From BJHL01 sp040378885 (GTDB lineage: Bacteria > Planctomycetota > Phycisphaerae > Phycisphaerales > UBA1924): 64,000 bases of DNA. Positions 18,338 to 25,417 of the stretch are shown here, piece by piece. Below the pieces are notes generated by a model. The model was not told where the DNA came from, did not search any database, and saw nothing but the letters and a program-made list of their open reading frames with translations. The stretch lies in assembly GCA_046316615.1 (NCBI GenBank), contig JBKDAN010000031.1:88257-152256 (forward strand), in the 5' to 3' direction. A program made the position numbers and the translations under genes. Each line of letters starts with the position of its first letter. Within the stretch, counting starts at the first letter, position 1.

Positions 18338-18946
18338 TTACTTGCCCTTCTTGAGCTTGGCGAGGAACGCGGTGCGCTTGTCGGCGGTGCGACGGCGCGT
18401 GCTGGGCTTGCCACCGATTTCGGGGCCTTCTTCGGCACCAACGAACTGGAGCACGCACAGCTCGGCGTTGTCGCCGTAGCGCTGCTTGCCCAGCTTGACG
18501 ATGCGGGTGTAGCCGCCCGCGCGGTCCGCGAACTTGGGACCGACGTGGTCGAAGATGTGCTTCACAAGGCGGGGAGCGCTGCGGAGTTCGCCGTAACGGT
18601 TACGCTCGACTTCCTTGCTTTCCGGCACATCGAAGAACGCCTTGGCGCGGTCGCGCAGTTCGTTCACGTGGTTCTTTTCGTCGTCGCTGGCGCGCTTGGC
18701 GACGAACAGCCACTCGAAGCCGTGGCGATCGCCGCCCAGCTTGGCGATGACGCGGCGGCGTGCGGCGAGGTCACCCTGCTTGGCGAGCGTGACGATCTGC
18801 TCGACGAAGGGCTGCACAGCCTTGGCCTTGGGGATCGTGGTGACGATCTGCCCGTGCTCGAACACGCCAGCGGCGAGGTTGCGCAGCATCGCGGTGCGGT
18901 GCGCGGTTTTACGAGTGAGACGGTAACCAGCTCGGCCGTGACGCAT
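18338..18946 (-). CDS. rplQ: 50S ribosomal protein L17
   Basis: A 202-residue L17, clearly longer than the roughly 120-130 residues usual in bacteria. The N-terminal MRHGRAGYRLTRKTAHRTAM and the C-terminal core RAGGYTRIVKLGKQRYGDNA are canonical. Between them, about residues 70-125, lies an insertion of some 45 charged residues that is absent from typical L17, and a basic tail of about 30 residues follows the core. AGGAG stands 8 bases before the ATG at 18946, which decides the start. It is the last gene of the operon and is followed by a terminator. Its distance from rpoA (224 bases, with a hairpin) is large for this pair. Confidence 0.95.
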   Translation of the reverse strand: MRHGRAGYRLTRKTAHRTAMLRNLAAGVFEHGQIVTTIPKAKAVQPFVEQIVTLAKQGDLAARRRVIAKLGGDRHGFEWLFVAKRASDDEKNHVNELRDRAKAFFDVPESKEVERNRYGELRSAPRLVKHIFDHVGPKFADRAGGYTRIVKLGKQRYGDNAELCVLQFVGAEEGPEIGGKPSTRRRTADKRTAFLAKLKKGK

Positions 18947-19079
18947 GAGACACACTCCTGTCGCCGCTGGGCGTTGAGGCCGCGAGCGGACGACGCATGA
19001 AACCTGTTTCCACCATCGCAAGCAGAAACTGCCCGCGAAAATCTCGAAACGAAACCACCCAAAGACTGTTCGAACCAAG

Positions 19080-19109
19080 CGCTTCGCTGGCTTTCACACC
19101 AGCGAAGCG
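19080..19109 (-). other. Stem-loop between rpoA and rplQ
   Basis: An 11-base perfect stem (CGCTTCGCTGG with CCAGCGAAGCG) and 8-base loop, in the 224-base gap between rpoA and rplQ. No U-run follows on the minus strand, so it is more likely an RNA processing, stability or regulatory element than a terminator. Confidence 0.5.
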
Positions 19110-19170
19110 GGAACTTCAAGTTTAGGCGTTGCAAGCGGTTGAAGCCACCTGCACGCCTGCCGGCAAGGCC

Positions 19171-20208
19171 TTACGGCCCCTGCGCATCAGCCGGAATCTG
19201 AACCGGCGGAACGCTGTAGCCCTCGGGCATCTGCATGCCAAGGTCCAGGGCGATGTCCTGCAGCTTGCGCTTCACTTCACGCAGGCTGGTACGGCCGAAC
19301 GAACGCAGCTTGAGCAGATCGGCGTCGGTCTGCGTGACCAACTGGCCAACCGTCTCGATGCGGGCGCTCTCAAGGCAGTTGCTGGCGCGGACGCTGAGTT
19401 CCAGCTCGCTGATGTTCATGTTCAGCTTGCGGATCAGTTCTTCGTCCACCGTCGCCGCCGCCGCCGCTTCCTCGCTCACGCGTTCTTCGCCAATGTCGAA
19501 GTACTGCACGAACGGATTGATGTGCTTGCGGAGAATCTTGCCGGCTTCGACCACAGCCATTTCAGGCGCGACCGTGCCGTTGGTCCAGATTTCCATCGTC
19601 AGCTTGTCGTAGTTGGTGCGCTGACCGACGCGGGTTTCTTCAATCTTGTAGCGCACGCGCTGCACGGGGCTGTAGATCGCGTCAACAAAGATGCGACCGA
19701 CTTCCTGCTCGTCATTACGCACGTACTGCTCGCTCGCGGGGACGTAACCACGGCCCTTGCTCACGACCAGTTCCATCTCAAAGTCCACGGCGTCCGTCAG
19801 CGTGACGATCACCAGGTCCTTGTTCATGATGGTCACGGCGGTGTCAGCCTGGATCATGTCCGCCGTCACTTCGCCCGGACCACGGGCCGCCAGACGCATC
19901 GTCTTGGGCTCGTCGCCTTCCAGCTTCACGATCAGGTTCTTGACGTTCAGGACGATGTCCGTCACGTCTTCCATCGCGCCCTTGAGCGGCGTGAATTCGT
20001 GCGTCACACCCTTGATCTTGATGCTGCTGACAGCCGCGCCTTCGAGGCTGCTGAGCAGCACACGGCGAAGGCTGTTGCCGATGGTGGTGCCCATGCCGCG
20101 TTCAAACGGTTCAACCGTGAACTTGCCATAGGTGTCACCGCGGAAGCGGCTATCGAAGTTCACACGGGTGGGGAGTTCCAACCCGCGCCAACGAACACGC
20201 GTCGTCAT
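19171..20208 (-). CDS. rpoA: DNA-directed RNA polymerase subunit alpha
   Basis: A 345-residue alpha subunit. The N-terminal dimerisation and assembly domain includes FTVEPFERGMGTTIGNSLRR (about 32-51) and VLLSSLEGAAV; the C-terminal DNA- and activator-binding domain includes ELELSVRASNCLESARIETV and LRSFGRTSLREVKRKL. Length and layout are normal. The ATG at 20208 has GAGG seven bases upstream; a TTG two codons earlier opens the same frame. It follows rpsK directly; in most bacteria rpsD lies between these two genes, and it is missing here. Confidence 0.97.
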   Translation of the reverse strand: MTTRVRWRGLELPTRVNFDSRFRGDTYGKFTVEPFERGMGTTIGNSLRRVLLSSLEGAAVSSIKIKGVTHEFTPLKGAMEDVTDIVLNVKNLIVKLEGDEPKTMRLAARGPGEVTADMIQADTAVTIMNKDLVIVTLTDAVDFEMELVVSKGRGYVPASEQYVRNDEQEVGRIFVDAIYSPVQRVRYKIEETRVGQRTNYDKLTMEIWTNGTVAPEMAVVEAGKILRKHINPFVQYFDIGEERVSEEAAAAATVDEELIRKLNMNISELELSVRASNCLESARIETVGQLVTQTDADLLKLRSFGRTSLREVKRKLQDIALDLGMQMPEGYSVPPVQIPADAQGP

Positions 20209-20397
20209 ACACAAACCTCACTTCTCGGCGGCCTCCGCACACGTTCCACGTGTGCGGCGGATGATGAACCTGCGGGTTGCGAGCAGCGGTCGCGATGCCG
20301 AGAAATCGCGAGAGGCTCTGTTTCCGCAGGACACGATTGTCAAGCCACGAAAGACGCCCGATTGCGCGAAACGCAACCGGGCGATCAATGACTTCGA

Positions 20398-20772
20398 TTA
20401 GACGCGGCGGCGCTTGCGAGGGCGGCAGCCGTTGTGCGGAACCGGCGTGTGGTCTTCAATCGCCGTGACACGAAGGCCGCTGGCAACGAGGCCGTTGACC
20501 GCGCTCTCGCGACCCGCACCGGGGCCCTTGATGCGGATTTCGACTTCGTTCATGCCCATCTTGCGAACCTTGCCACCGCTGGTTTCAGCGGCGCGGGTCG
20601 CGGCGAAGGGTGTGCTCTTACGAGCGCCCTTGAAGCCCATTGTGCCCGCGCTGTCCCAAGCGAGGGTTTCACCGTTCATGTCGGTGATGGTGACGATGGT
20701 GTTGTTGCCGGTCGCGTGAATGTGCGCCACGCCACGCGTGACGTTCTTGCGGACTTTGCCCTTCTTCGACAT
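20398..20772 (-). CDS. rpsK: 30S ribosomal protein S11
   Basis: A 124-residue S11 of normal length. VAHIHATGNNTIVTITD, GFKGARKSTPFAATRAAE and the basic C-terminus HNGCRPRKRRRV are characteristic. It lies between rpsM and rpoA in an S13-S11-alpha-L17 operon. The upstream gap to rpsM (129 bases) holds one copy of an AG-rich interspersed repeat, unusual inside a ribosomal operon. Confidence 0.97.
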   Translation of the reverse strand: MSKKGKVRKNVTRGVAHIHATGNNTIVTITDMNGETLAWDSAGTMGFKGARKSTPFAATRAAETSGGKVRKMGMNEVEIRIKGPGAGRESAVNGLVASGLRVTAIEDHTPVPHNGCRPRKRRRV

Positions 20773-20823
20773 ACTGACTCCTTCGGATCATCAGGCCCGC
20801 AGGGGGCCCTACCCGGATGTTGG

Positions 20824-20893
20824 ACAGAGAACGGAGATCGAAGAACGGAAAACAGGCAAAGCAGGTAACCCGCTCTCTGTTCTCCGCCCTCCG
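20824..20893. repeat. AG-rich imperfect-palindromic intergenic repeat, copy A
   Basis: The left arm reads AGAGAACGGAGA, then GAACGGAAAACAGGCAAAGC; a CT-rich right arm (CGCTCTCTGTTCTCCGCCC) can fold back on it. The arms and the GAACAGGCA/GAAAACAGGCA core recur at 21994-22026 and 24499-24606. This copy sits between rpsK and rpsM. Confidence 0.6.
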
Positions 20894-20901
20894 ACAATTG
20901 C

Positions 20902-21282
20902 TTACTTGGCCTTGACCGACTTCTTGCCGGCGACGGTCTTCTTCTTGCCCTTGCGCGTGCGAGCGTTGCTCTGCGTGCGCTGGCCGCGGACCGGGAGGCC
21001 CTTGCGATGGCGTTCGCCGCGGTAGCTCTTGATTTCCTTCAGGCGCTGGATGTTCTGCTGCACCTGGCGACGCAGAGCACCTTCGACAAGGTAGCTGTTA
21101 TCGATGATGGCGTTGATCTGCGCCATCTTGGCGTCATCAACTTGGTTGGCGCGCTGGTCGCCGTCCACGCCCGCTTCCGCCAGGATGTCCTTGGCGAACT
21201 TGGGGCCGATGCCGTGCACGTACTGCAGGGCGAAATAGATCTTCTTGTTTTCGGGAATATCGATACCGGCGACGCGTGGCAT
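20902..21282 (-). CDS. rpsM: 30S ribosomal protein S13
   Basis: A 126-residue S13. MPRVAGIDIPENKK at the N-terminus, the helix-two-turn-helix YVHGIGPKFAKDIL and the basic tail RGQRTQSNARTRKGKKK are canonical. Length is usual with a slightly extended Lys-rich tail (TVAGKKSVKAK). It follows rpmJ by 77 bases and precedes rpsK. Confidence 0.97.
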   Translation of the reverse strand: MPRVAGIDIPENKKIYFALQYVHGIGPKFAKDILAEAGVDGDQRANQVDDAKMAQINAIIDNSYLVEGALRRQVQQNIQRLKEIKSYRGERHRKGLPVRGQRTQSNARTRKGKKKTVAGKKSVKAK

Positions 21283-21359
21283 AGTGGAATCTTTTCCTCA
21301 ACGAGCCAGCCACTCTTGGGGCTGCTCTAGGTGATTTCCGAACAGAACGAACAGCAGGT

Positions 21360-21476
21360 TTAGCCCTGCACTTGCTTGTGCTTCGGATCTGACTTGCAGA
21401 TCACTCGAACCTTGCCGCCGCGACGGACGACCTGGCACGAGGCGCACATCTTCTTGACGCTGGCCTTGACCTTCAT
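21360..21476 (-). CDS. rpmJ: 50S ribosomal protein L36
   Basis: A 38-residue L36 with the zinc-binding Cys/His set: CASC at 11-14, Cys at 27 and His at 33. The ATG at 21476 has AAAGG eight bases upstream; the longer frame to 21626 contains no L36 similarity. It sits between infA and rpsM, the usual place. Confidence 0.96.
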   Translation of the reverse strand: MKVKASVKKMCASCQVVRRGGKVRVICKSDPKHKQVQG

Positions 21477-21656
21477 ACAGACACCTTTCTCAAACCGTGC
21501 CCCCGTCATGACGGACCACAACCCTGGCCGACTCACGGGGGAGGGGATGCTAGGCGCGAACCCCCGGATTGTCACGCACAAAAACTCATGCGACCTGCAT
21601 GAGTCAGCCACCAAATATCCAAACAAAAACCTTTTCTAGCCGGCCGGGCCCGCCCA

Positions 21657-21881
21657 TCAGTGGCGGAACGTAATCCGCGCCTTGCTCAGGTCGTACGGGC
21701 TGATCTCCACCGTCACCTTGTCGCCCGGCAGAATGCGGATGTAGTTCATGCGCATCTTGCCGCTCACGTAGGCAAGCACCTCGGTCTTCTGCTCATTGGG
21801 CAGACGCACCTTGAACATCGCGTTGGGCAACGCTTCGGTGACTTCGGCTTCAAACGTGAACTTATCGTCCTGCTTGCTCAT
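21657..21881 (-). CDS. infA: Translation initiation factor IF-1
   Basis: A 74-residue IF-1, a single OB fold that binds the 30S A site during initiation. KFTFEAEVTEALPNAMFKV and VSGKMRMNYIRILPGDKVTV are characteristic. The start at 21881 gives normal length; the frame is open to 22052 but the extension reads through an AG-rich repeat and is rejected. It appears to be the first gene of the ribosomal operon; upstream lies a divergent epimerase gene rather than the usual map or secY. Confidence 0.95.
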   Translation of the reverse strand: MSKQDDKFTFEAEVTEALPNAMFKVRLPNEQKTEVLAYVSGKMRMNYIRILPGDKVTVEISPYDLSKARITFRH

Positions 21882-21993
21882 GCGGAAAAGATGATCCTGG
21901 GTCCCAACCGGCGCGGCACGCGCCATGGGAGCCAAGCATAGGCCACTCCCCCCGCCTTTACTCCGCACGCAGCTACTTCGCACTCCGGCACCC

Positions 21994-22026
21994 TGCCTGT
22001 TCTCTGTTTCCCGTTCTCTGTTCTCC
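21994..22026. repeat. AG-rich intergenic repeat, copy B
   Basis: Read on the minus strand: GGAGAACAGAGAACGGGAAA then CAGAGAACAGGC. It shares the GAGAACGG and GAGAACAGGC words with copies A and C and lies between infA and the divergent epimerase gene. Confidence 0.55.
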
Positions 22027-22082
22027 ATCCCCCCACTTTCCCCTTCACCCATCCTTCACCTTCTGTTATCATCTCCTTCCAC

Positions 22083-23093
22083 ATGAAGCTCCCCGCTGAC
22101 AAAGTCGCCCGCCTGCGTTCGTTCTACAACGGCCGCGATGTCTGCGTCACCGGCGGCGCAGGTTTCATCGGCGGCCACCTCATCGATGTCCTCCTCGCCG
22201 TCGGCGCCAACATCGCCGTCATCGACGATCTGTCCAACTCCTCCATCGAGCACCTCAGCAGCATGATGGAATTGGAGCCCGAACGTCTGCGCTTCGTGCA
22301 CGGCTCCATCTTGGACGACGAAGCCCTCGCCGAAGCCGTCAAAGGCGCCAAGACCATCTTCCATCTGGGCGCCCTGGGCAGCGTGCCGCGCAGCGTCGCC
22401 GAACCCCAGCGCACCTGGAGCGTCAACGCCACCGGCACCGTGCGCGTCCTCGAAATGGCCCGCCGCTACCAGGCTGACCGCGTCATCCTCGCCGCCAGCA
22501 GCAGCGCGTACGGCGATCAACTCGAACTGCCCAAAGTCGAAACGCAGACCGTCCGCCCCATGTCGCCCTACGCACTCACCAAGCTCGCGGGCGAGCAAGC
22601 CATGGCCACCTGGTCGCGCACCTACGGCCTCTCCACTGTCAGCCTGCGCTACTTCAACATCTTCGGCCCGCGCCAATCAGCGGACAACGCCTACGCCGCC
22701 GTCGTCGCCGCCTTCGCCAAAGCCCTGCTTCACGGCGAAGCCCCCAAAATCTACGGCGATGGCCAGCAATCCCGCGACATGACCTTCGTCGCCAACGCCG
22801 TCCTCGCGACGCTCCTCGCCGGCTCGTGCCCCAGCAAACTCATGGGCGAAGTCATCAACGTGGGCACCGGCCAGCGCCTCACAATGCAAGAGCTCGCCAA
22901 GAAGATGGCCCACGCCTGCGGCATGCCCCACCTGCACCCCACGTTCCTGCCCGAACGCGCAGGCGACGTGAAGCACAGCCTCGCCGACATCACCGTCGCC
23001 AAGCAACTGCTCGGCTACGAACCCGTCGCCAGTCTGGACGATGGGCTTGCAGAGACCATTGAGTGGTTCAAGCGGGCGTACACCACTGCGTAA
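22083..23093 (+). CDS. NAD-dependent sugar-nucleotide epimerase/dehydratase
   Basis: A 336-residue extended short-chain dehydrogenase. The NAD-binding TGGAGFIGG lies at about residues 23-31; the catalytic Ser/Tyr/Lys set is visible in ASSSAYG and YALTK; FGPRQ and a C-terminal GDVKHSLADITVAKQLLGY segment fit UDP-GlcNAc/UDP-Glc 4-epimerases of the WbpP/GalE group. It probably makes a sugar nucleotide for envelope or O-antigen polysaccharide. The substrate is inferred only to family level. It has no clear ribosome site (the leader is CT-rich). It lies on the opposite strand between infA and map, which is an unusual place. Confidence 0.88.
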   Translation: MKLPADKVARLRSFYNGRDVCVTGGAGFIGGHLIDVLLAVGANIAVIDDLSNSSIEHLSSMMELEPERLRFVHGSILDDEALAEAVKGAKTIFHLGALGSVPRSVAEPQRTWSVNATGTVRVLEMARRYQADRVILAASSSAYGDQLELPKVETQTVRPMSPYALTKLAGEQAMATWSRTYGLSTVSLRYFNIFGPRQSADNAYAAVVAAFAKALLHGEAPKIYGDGQQSRDMTFVANAVLATLLAGSCPSKLMGEVINVGTGQRLTMQELAKKMAHACGMPHLHPTFLPERAGDVKHSLADITVAKQLLGYEPVASLDDGLAETIEWFKRAYTTA

Positions 23094-23099
23094 TTGGTG

Positions 23100-23120
23100 G
23101 GCCGCCCGTCCCGGGCGGCC
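23100..23120. other. GC-rich hairpin between converging genes
   Basis: Stem GGCCGCCCG pairs with CGGGCGGCC around a 3-base loop, seven bases past the epimerase stop. No U-run follows on either strand, so termination is uncertain. A similar CCGCCC-GGGCGG hairpin occurs in the tails at 57025 and 58681. Confidence 0.5.
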
Positions 23121-23141
23121 GGATGCCAATCGCTCCCCAAC

Positions 23142-23666
23142 TCAGTCGTCGATCACCGACTCGGTCAGTATCGGCACCTTCGCCGCAGCCATCGCTGCCT
23201 TCATCGACTCGAACAGTGTCTCTGCCTGCGCTTTTGGCAGCCGCCTGGCGACGCAAACAGCGTCGGGAAGATCGGCCAAACCGCCATCGAGCTTGCCTGT
23301 GAGTTCGTCCATCTCGCGCTCAGTCAAGTCCTTTGCCCGATTCGCTGGCAGCACCCAAACGGTCGCTTGCATCTCATCGTCTTTCAACGGCGTGTGCGAG
23401 ATCTCGTCATAACAGTGCACTTCCAGCAACAACAAACAGCTCGGTGTTACCGCACGCGTCAACATCAGCCGCCTCCTCTGCACGCGATGGCAAAGTCGAT
23501 CGATGACTTCCATCACAAACACGCCGATCAACCACGCCGCAATCCCCGCTAGCAATCCGTAGATCACCCCTAAGACGACCGACACGCCATGCGCCTTGGC
23601 ATAGCTCGCGCCCAAAATCGCGCACACGAGTGGCAGCAGGATCAGAATCGCACACCCACTGGTCAC
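23142..23666 (-). CDS. Hypothetical membrane protein
   Basis: A 174-residue protein that I do not recognise. Two hydrophobic segments (about residues 5-22 and 28-51) are followed by a soluble region with two Cys (LLLEVHCYDEIS and PDAVCVARR) and an acidic helix KAQAETLFESMKAAM. It lies 13 bases downstream of map on the same strand and may be co-transcribed. No enzymatic motif is seen. It converges on the epimerase gene, with a hairpin between. Confidence 0.5.
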   Translation of the reverse strand: MTSGCAILILLPLVCAILGASYAKAHGVSVVLGVIYGLLAGIAAWLIGVFVMEVIDRLCHRVQRRRLMLTRAVTPSCLLLLEVHCYDEISHTPLKDDEMQATVWVLPANRAKDLTEREMDELTGKLDGGLADLPDAVCVARRLPKAQAETLFESMKAAMAAAKVPILTESVIDD

Positions 23667-23679
23667 GAACTACCCCCAC

Positions 23680-24492
23680 TCATCCCAGCGACCCCTCCCC
23701 CGCCAGCACCCGGCACCCCGTCCGCGTCACCTCAATGCACCGCTCCTCATGCGCCGCCCACGCGCGGTTCGTGGTGATCACCGTCCACGCGTCATCCAGC
23801 GTGATGAGTCCCGCCGGCTCCACGCCTTCACACACAATCGGCTCCACGCACAACACCATGCCCGGATAGAGCGTGAAGTCCTCGCCACTGCGCGACCAGT
23901 CTTTGCTCGTAAACGCGAGCCTAGGCGCTTCATGCAGAGCCTCACCAATCCCGTGCCCGCAGTACCCGCTCACAAGATGGCACCCGCGCGAGCGTGCAAA
24001 CGCCGCCGTGCTCTCCGCAACCGCCGACCACTTCACGCCGCCCCGGCACTTGCTCAGTGCATGCCGCAGCGTCGCCGTCGCCGCCCCCGCAAGTTTCACC
24101 GCGCGCTGCGCCTTGCTGGCATCACTCCCCACAATCGGCACACTCCACGCCGTATCAATGCACCACCCGCCCACGCGCAGCGCCACGTCAATCGTCACCA
24201 AGTCACCTTCGCGAATGATCCGCGAACTTGGCGGCGCGTGCACCACTTCTTCATTCACGCAGATGCACACGCCGCTCGGAAAGGGCGTCGCAATGCCCGC
24301 CTGCGTGTATCCCTTTAGCAACAACTCCCCGCCGCGTGCGAGAATCATCTTCTCTGCAACTGCCCCCACTTCCGCAGTCGTCCGCCCAGGTCGCAGTTCG
24401 CGCAGCGCAAGGTCATCAATCACCGTGTCCAAAACCCGCCCCGCCCGCGCGATGCGAGCGACCTGTGTAGGGGTTTTGAGCGTGATGGCCAT
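23680..24492 (-). CDS. map: Methionine aminopeptidase, type I
   Basis: A 270-residue M24 enzyme that removes N-terminal Met from new proteins. The five metal ligands fit: two Asp in VTIDVALRVGGWCIDTAW, His in GHGIGEALHE, Glu in LCVEPIV and Glu in AAHEERCIEV. Substrate contact PSSRIIREGD and CICVNEEVVHAPP are as expected. The ATG at 24492 opens the similarity, but a CT-rich leader without a Shine-Dalgarno site precedes it, part of repeat copy C. map normally lies close before infA; here about 1.8 kb with two other genes separates them. Confidence 0.93.
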   Translation of the reverse strand: MAITLKTPTQVARIARAGRVLDTVIDDLALRELRPGRTTAEVGAVAEKMILARGGELLLKGYTQAGIATPFPSGVCICVNEEVVHAPPSSRIIREGDLVTIDVALRVGGWCIDTAWSVPIVGSDASKAQRAVKLAGAATATLRHALSKCRGGVKWSAVAESTAAFARSRGCHLVSGYCGHGIGEALHEAPRLAFTSKDWSRSGEDFTLYPGMVLCVEPIVCEGVEPAGLITLDDAWTVITTNRAWAAHEERCIEVTRTGCRVLAGEGSLG

Positions 24493-24498
24493 GGGGGG

Positions 24499-24606
24499 AG
24501 GAGAACGGAGAGCAGAGAACAGGCAAAGCGCGACCCGTCCAACCGCTGTTGTATGCCCTCACCCCCGCTCTCCGTTCTCCGCTCTCCGCTCTCCGCTCTC
24601 CGTCCC
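24499..24606. repeat. AG-rich intergenic repeat, copy C, with long inverted arms
   Basis: GGAGAACGGAGAGC (from 24499) is matched by its exact inverse GCTCTCCGTTCTCC (from 24567), and the right arm continues as tandem GCTCTCC units. GAGAACAGGCAAAGC follows the left arm as in copy A. It lies between the divergent map and scpB genes and may affect both leaders. Confidence 0.65.
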
Positions 24607-24641
24607 CGCCCCCCCTACCTTCTCCCGTCAGGAGGAGCATC

Positions 24642-25409
24642 ATGCCCGAAGGCACCCACGCGGCGGAGACCGCAGTTCAGGAACACGCGCAACCCGAACA
24701 CGCACAGGCCGCGCTCAGCGAAGTCGCGCACGTCGAGCCCCCCGTCGCCGAAGTGCCCGCGCAGGCGCCCACCTCCCCAGCTCCCAAGCGCTCGCGCCGC
24801 AAAGCCGCCGACCCCACAGCCCCCGTCACGGTCGACATGGCCCTCGCGCCGCACTTGGAAGCCCTCCTCATCTCCCTCGACCGCCCCACCCCCGCCGAGC
24901 GACTCGCCGTGGGCCTGGGCCTGCTCCCCGCTCCTGAAGGCGACGACGCTCCGCCGCCCGACAAAGCTCTCATCGCCATCGCCGATCAGCAAATCGAGAT
25001 GCTCGTCGCCGAACTTAACAAGCAGTTTCAAGCCACATCCCGCTCCTTCCGCGTCGAGCTCCTCGCAGGCGGCTACCGCGTCATGACGCTGCCCGCCTTC
25101 GCCCAAACCCTCGCGACCTTCCACAAGCGCCAGACCAGCGCCAAACTCAGCCGCCCGGCCGTCGAGACGCTGGCGATCATCGCTTACAAGCAACCCATCA
25201 CCCGCGCCGAACTCGAGTCCATTCGCGGCGTTTCCTGCGGCGAAGTCCTCAAGACCCTCCTCGAAAAACGCCTCGTCACGATCAAGGGCCGGGCCGAAGA
25301 ACTGGGCCGCCCCATGCTCTACGGCACCACGACGCAGTTCCTCAATCATTTTGGTCTTGCGTCAATCAAAGATCTCCCTGCCCCAACCGAATTGAAGCTT
25401 TCGACGTAA
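24642..25409 (+). CDS. scpB: Segregation and condensation protein B
   Basis: A 255-residue ScpB, the winged-helix partner of ScpA/SMC in chromosome condensation. After an unusual Ala/Pro/Glu-rich N-terminus of about 60 residues come ALIAIADQQIEMLVAELN, YRVMTLPAFA, and the signature SRPAVETLAIIAYKQPITRA followed by IRGVSCGEVLKTLLEKRLV. GGAGGAG at 24631-24637 precedes the ATG. An in-frame longer start would translate the intergenic repeat and is rejected. The next gene begins 8 bases after its stop. No scpA is in the window. Confidence 0.92.
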   Translation: MPEGTHAAETAVQEHAQPEHAQAALSEVAHVEPPVAEVPAQAPTSPAPKRSRRKAADPTAPVTVDMALAPHLEALLISLDRPTPAERLAVGLGLLPAPEGDDAPPPDKALIAIADQQIEMLVAELNKQFQATSRSFRVELLAGGYRVMTLPAFAQTLATFHKRQTSAKLSRPAVETLAIIAYKQPITRAELESIRGVSCGEVLKTLLEKRLVTIKGRAEELGRPMLYGTTTQFLNHFGLASIKDLPAPTELKLST

Positions 25410-25417
25410 GAGATGGT

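Noticed and set aside
19060..19110. Possible tRNA because of a GTTCGAACC word next to a stem-loop
   Set aside because: No cloverleaf with acceptor, D and anticodon arms can be drawn around it; only the single hairpin is supported.
24549..24641. Longer scpB start at 24549
   Set aside because: The extra residues translate tandem CTCTCCG repeat DNA, and a strong GGAGGAG site points to the ATG at 24642.
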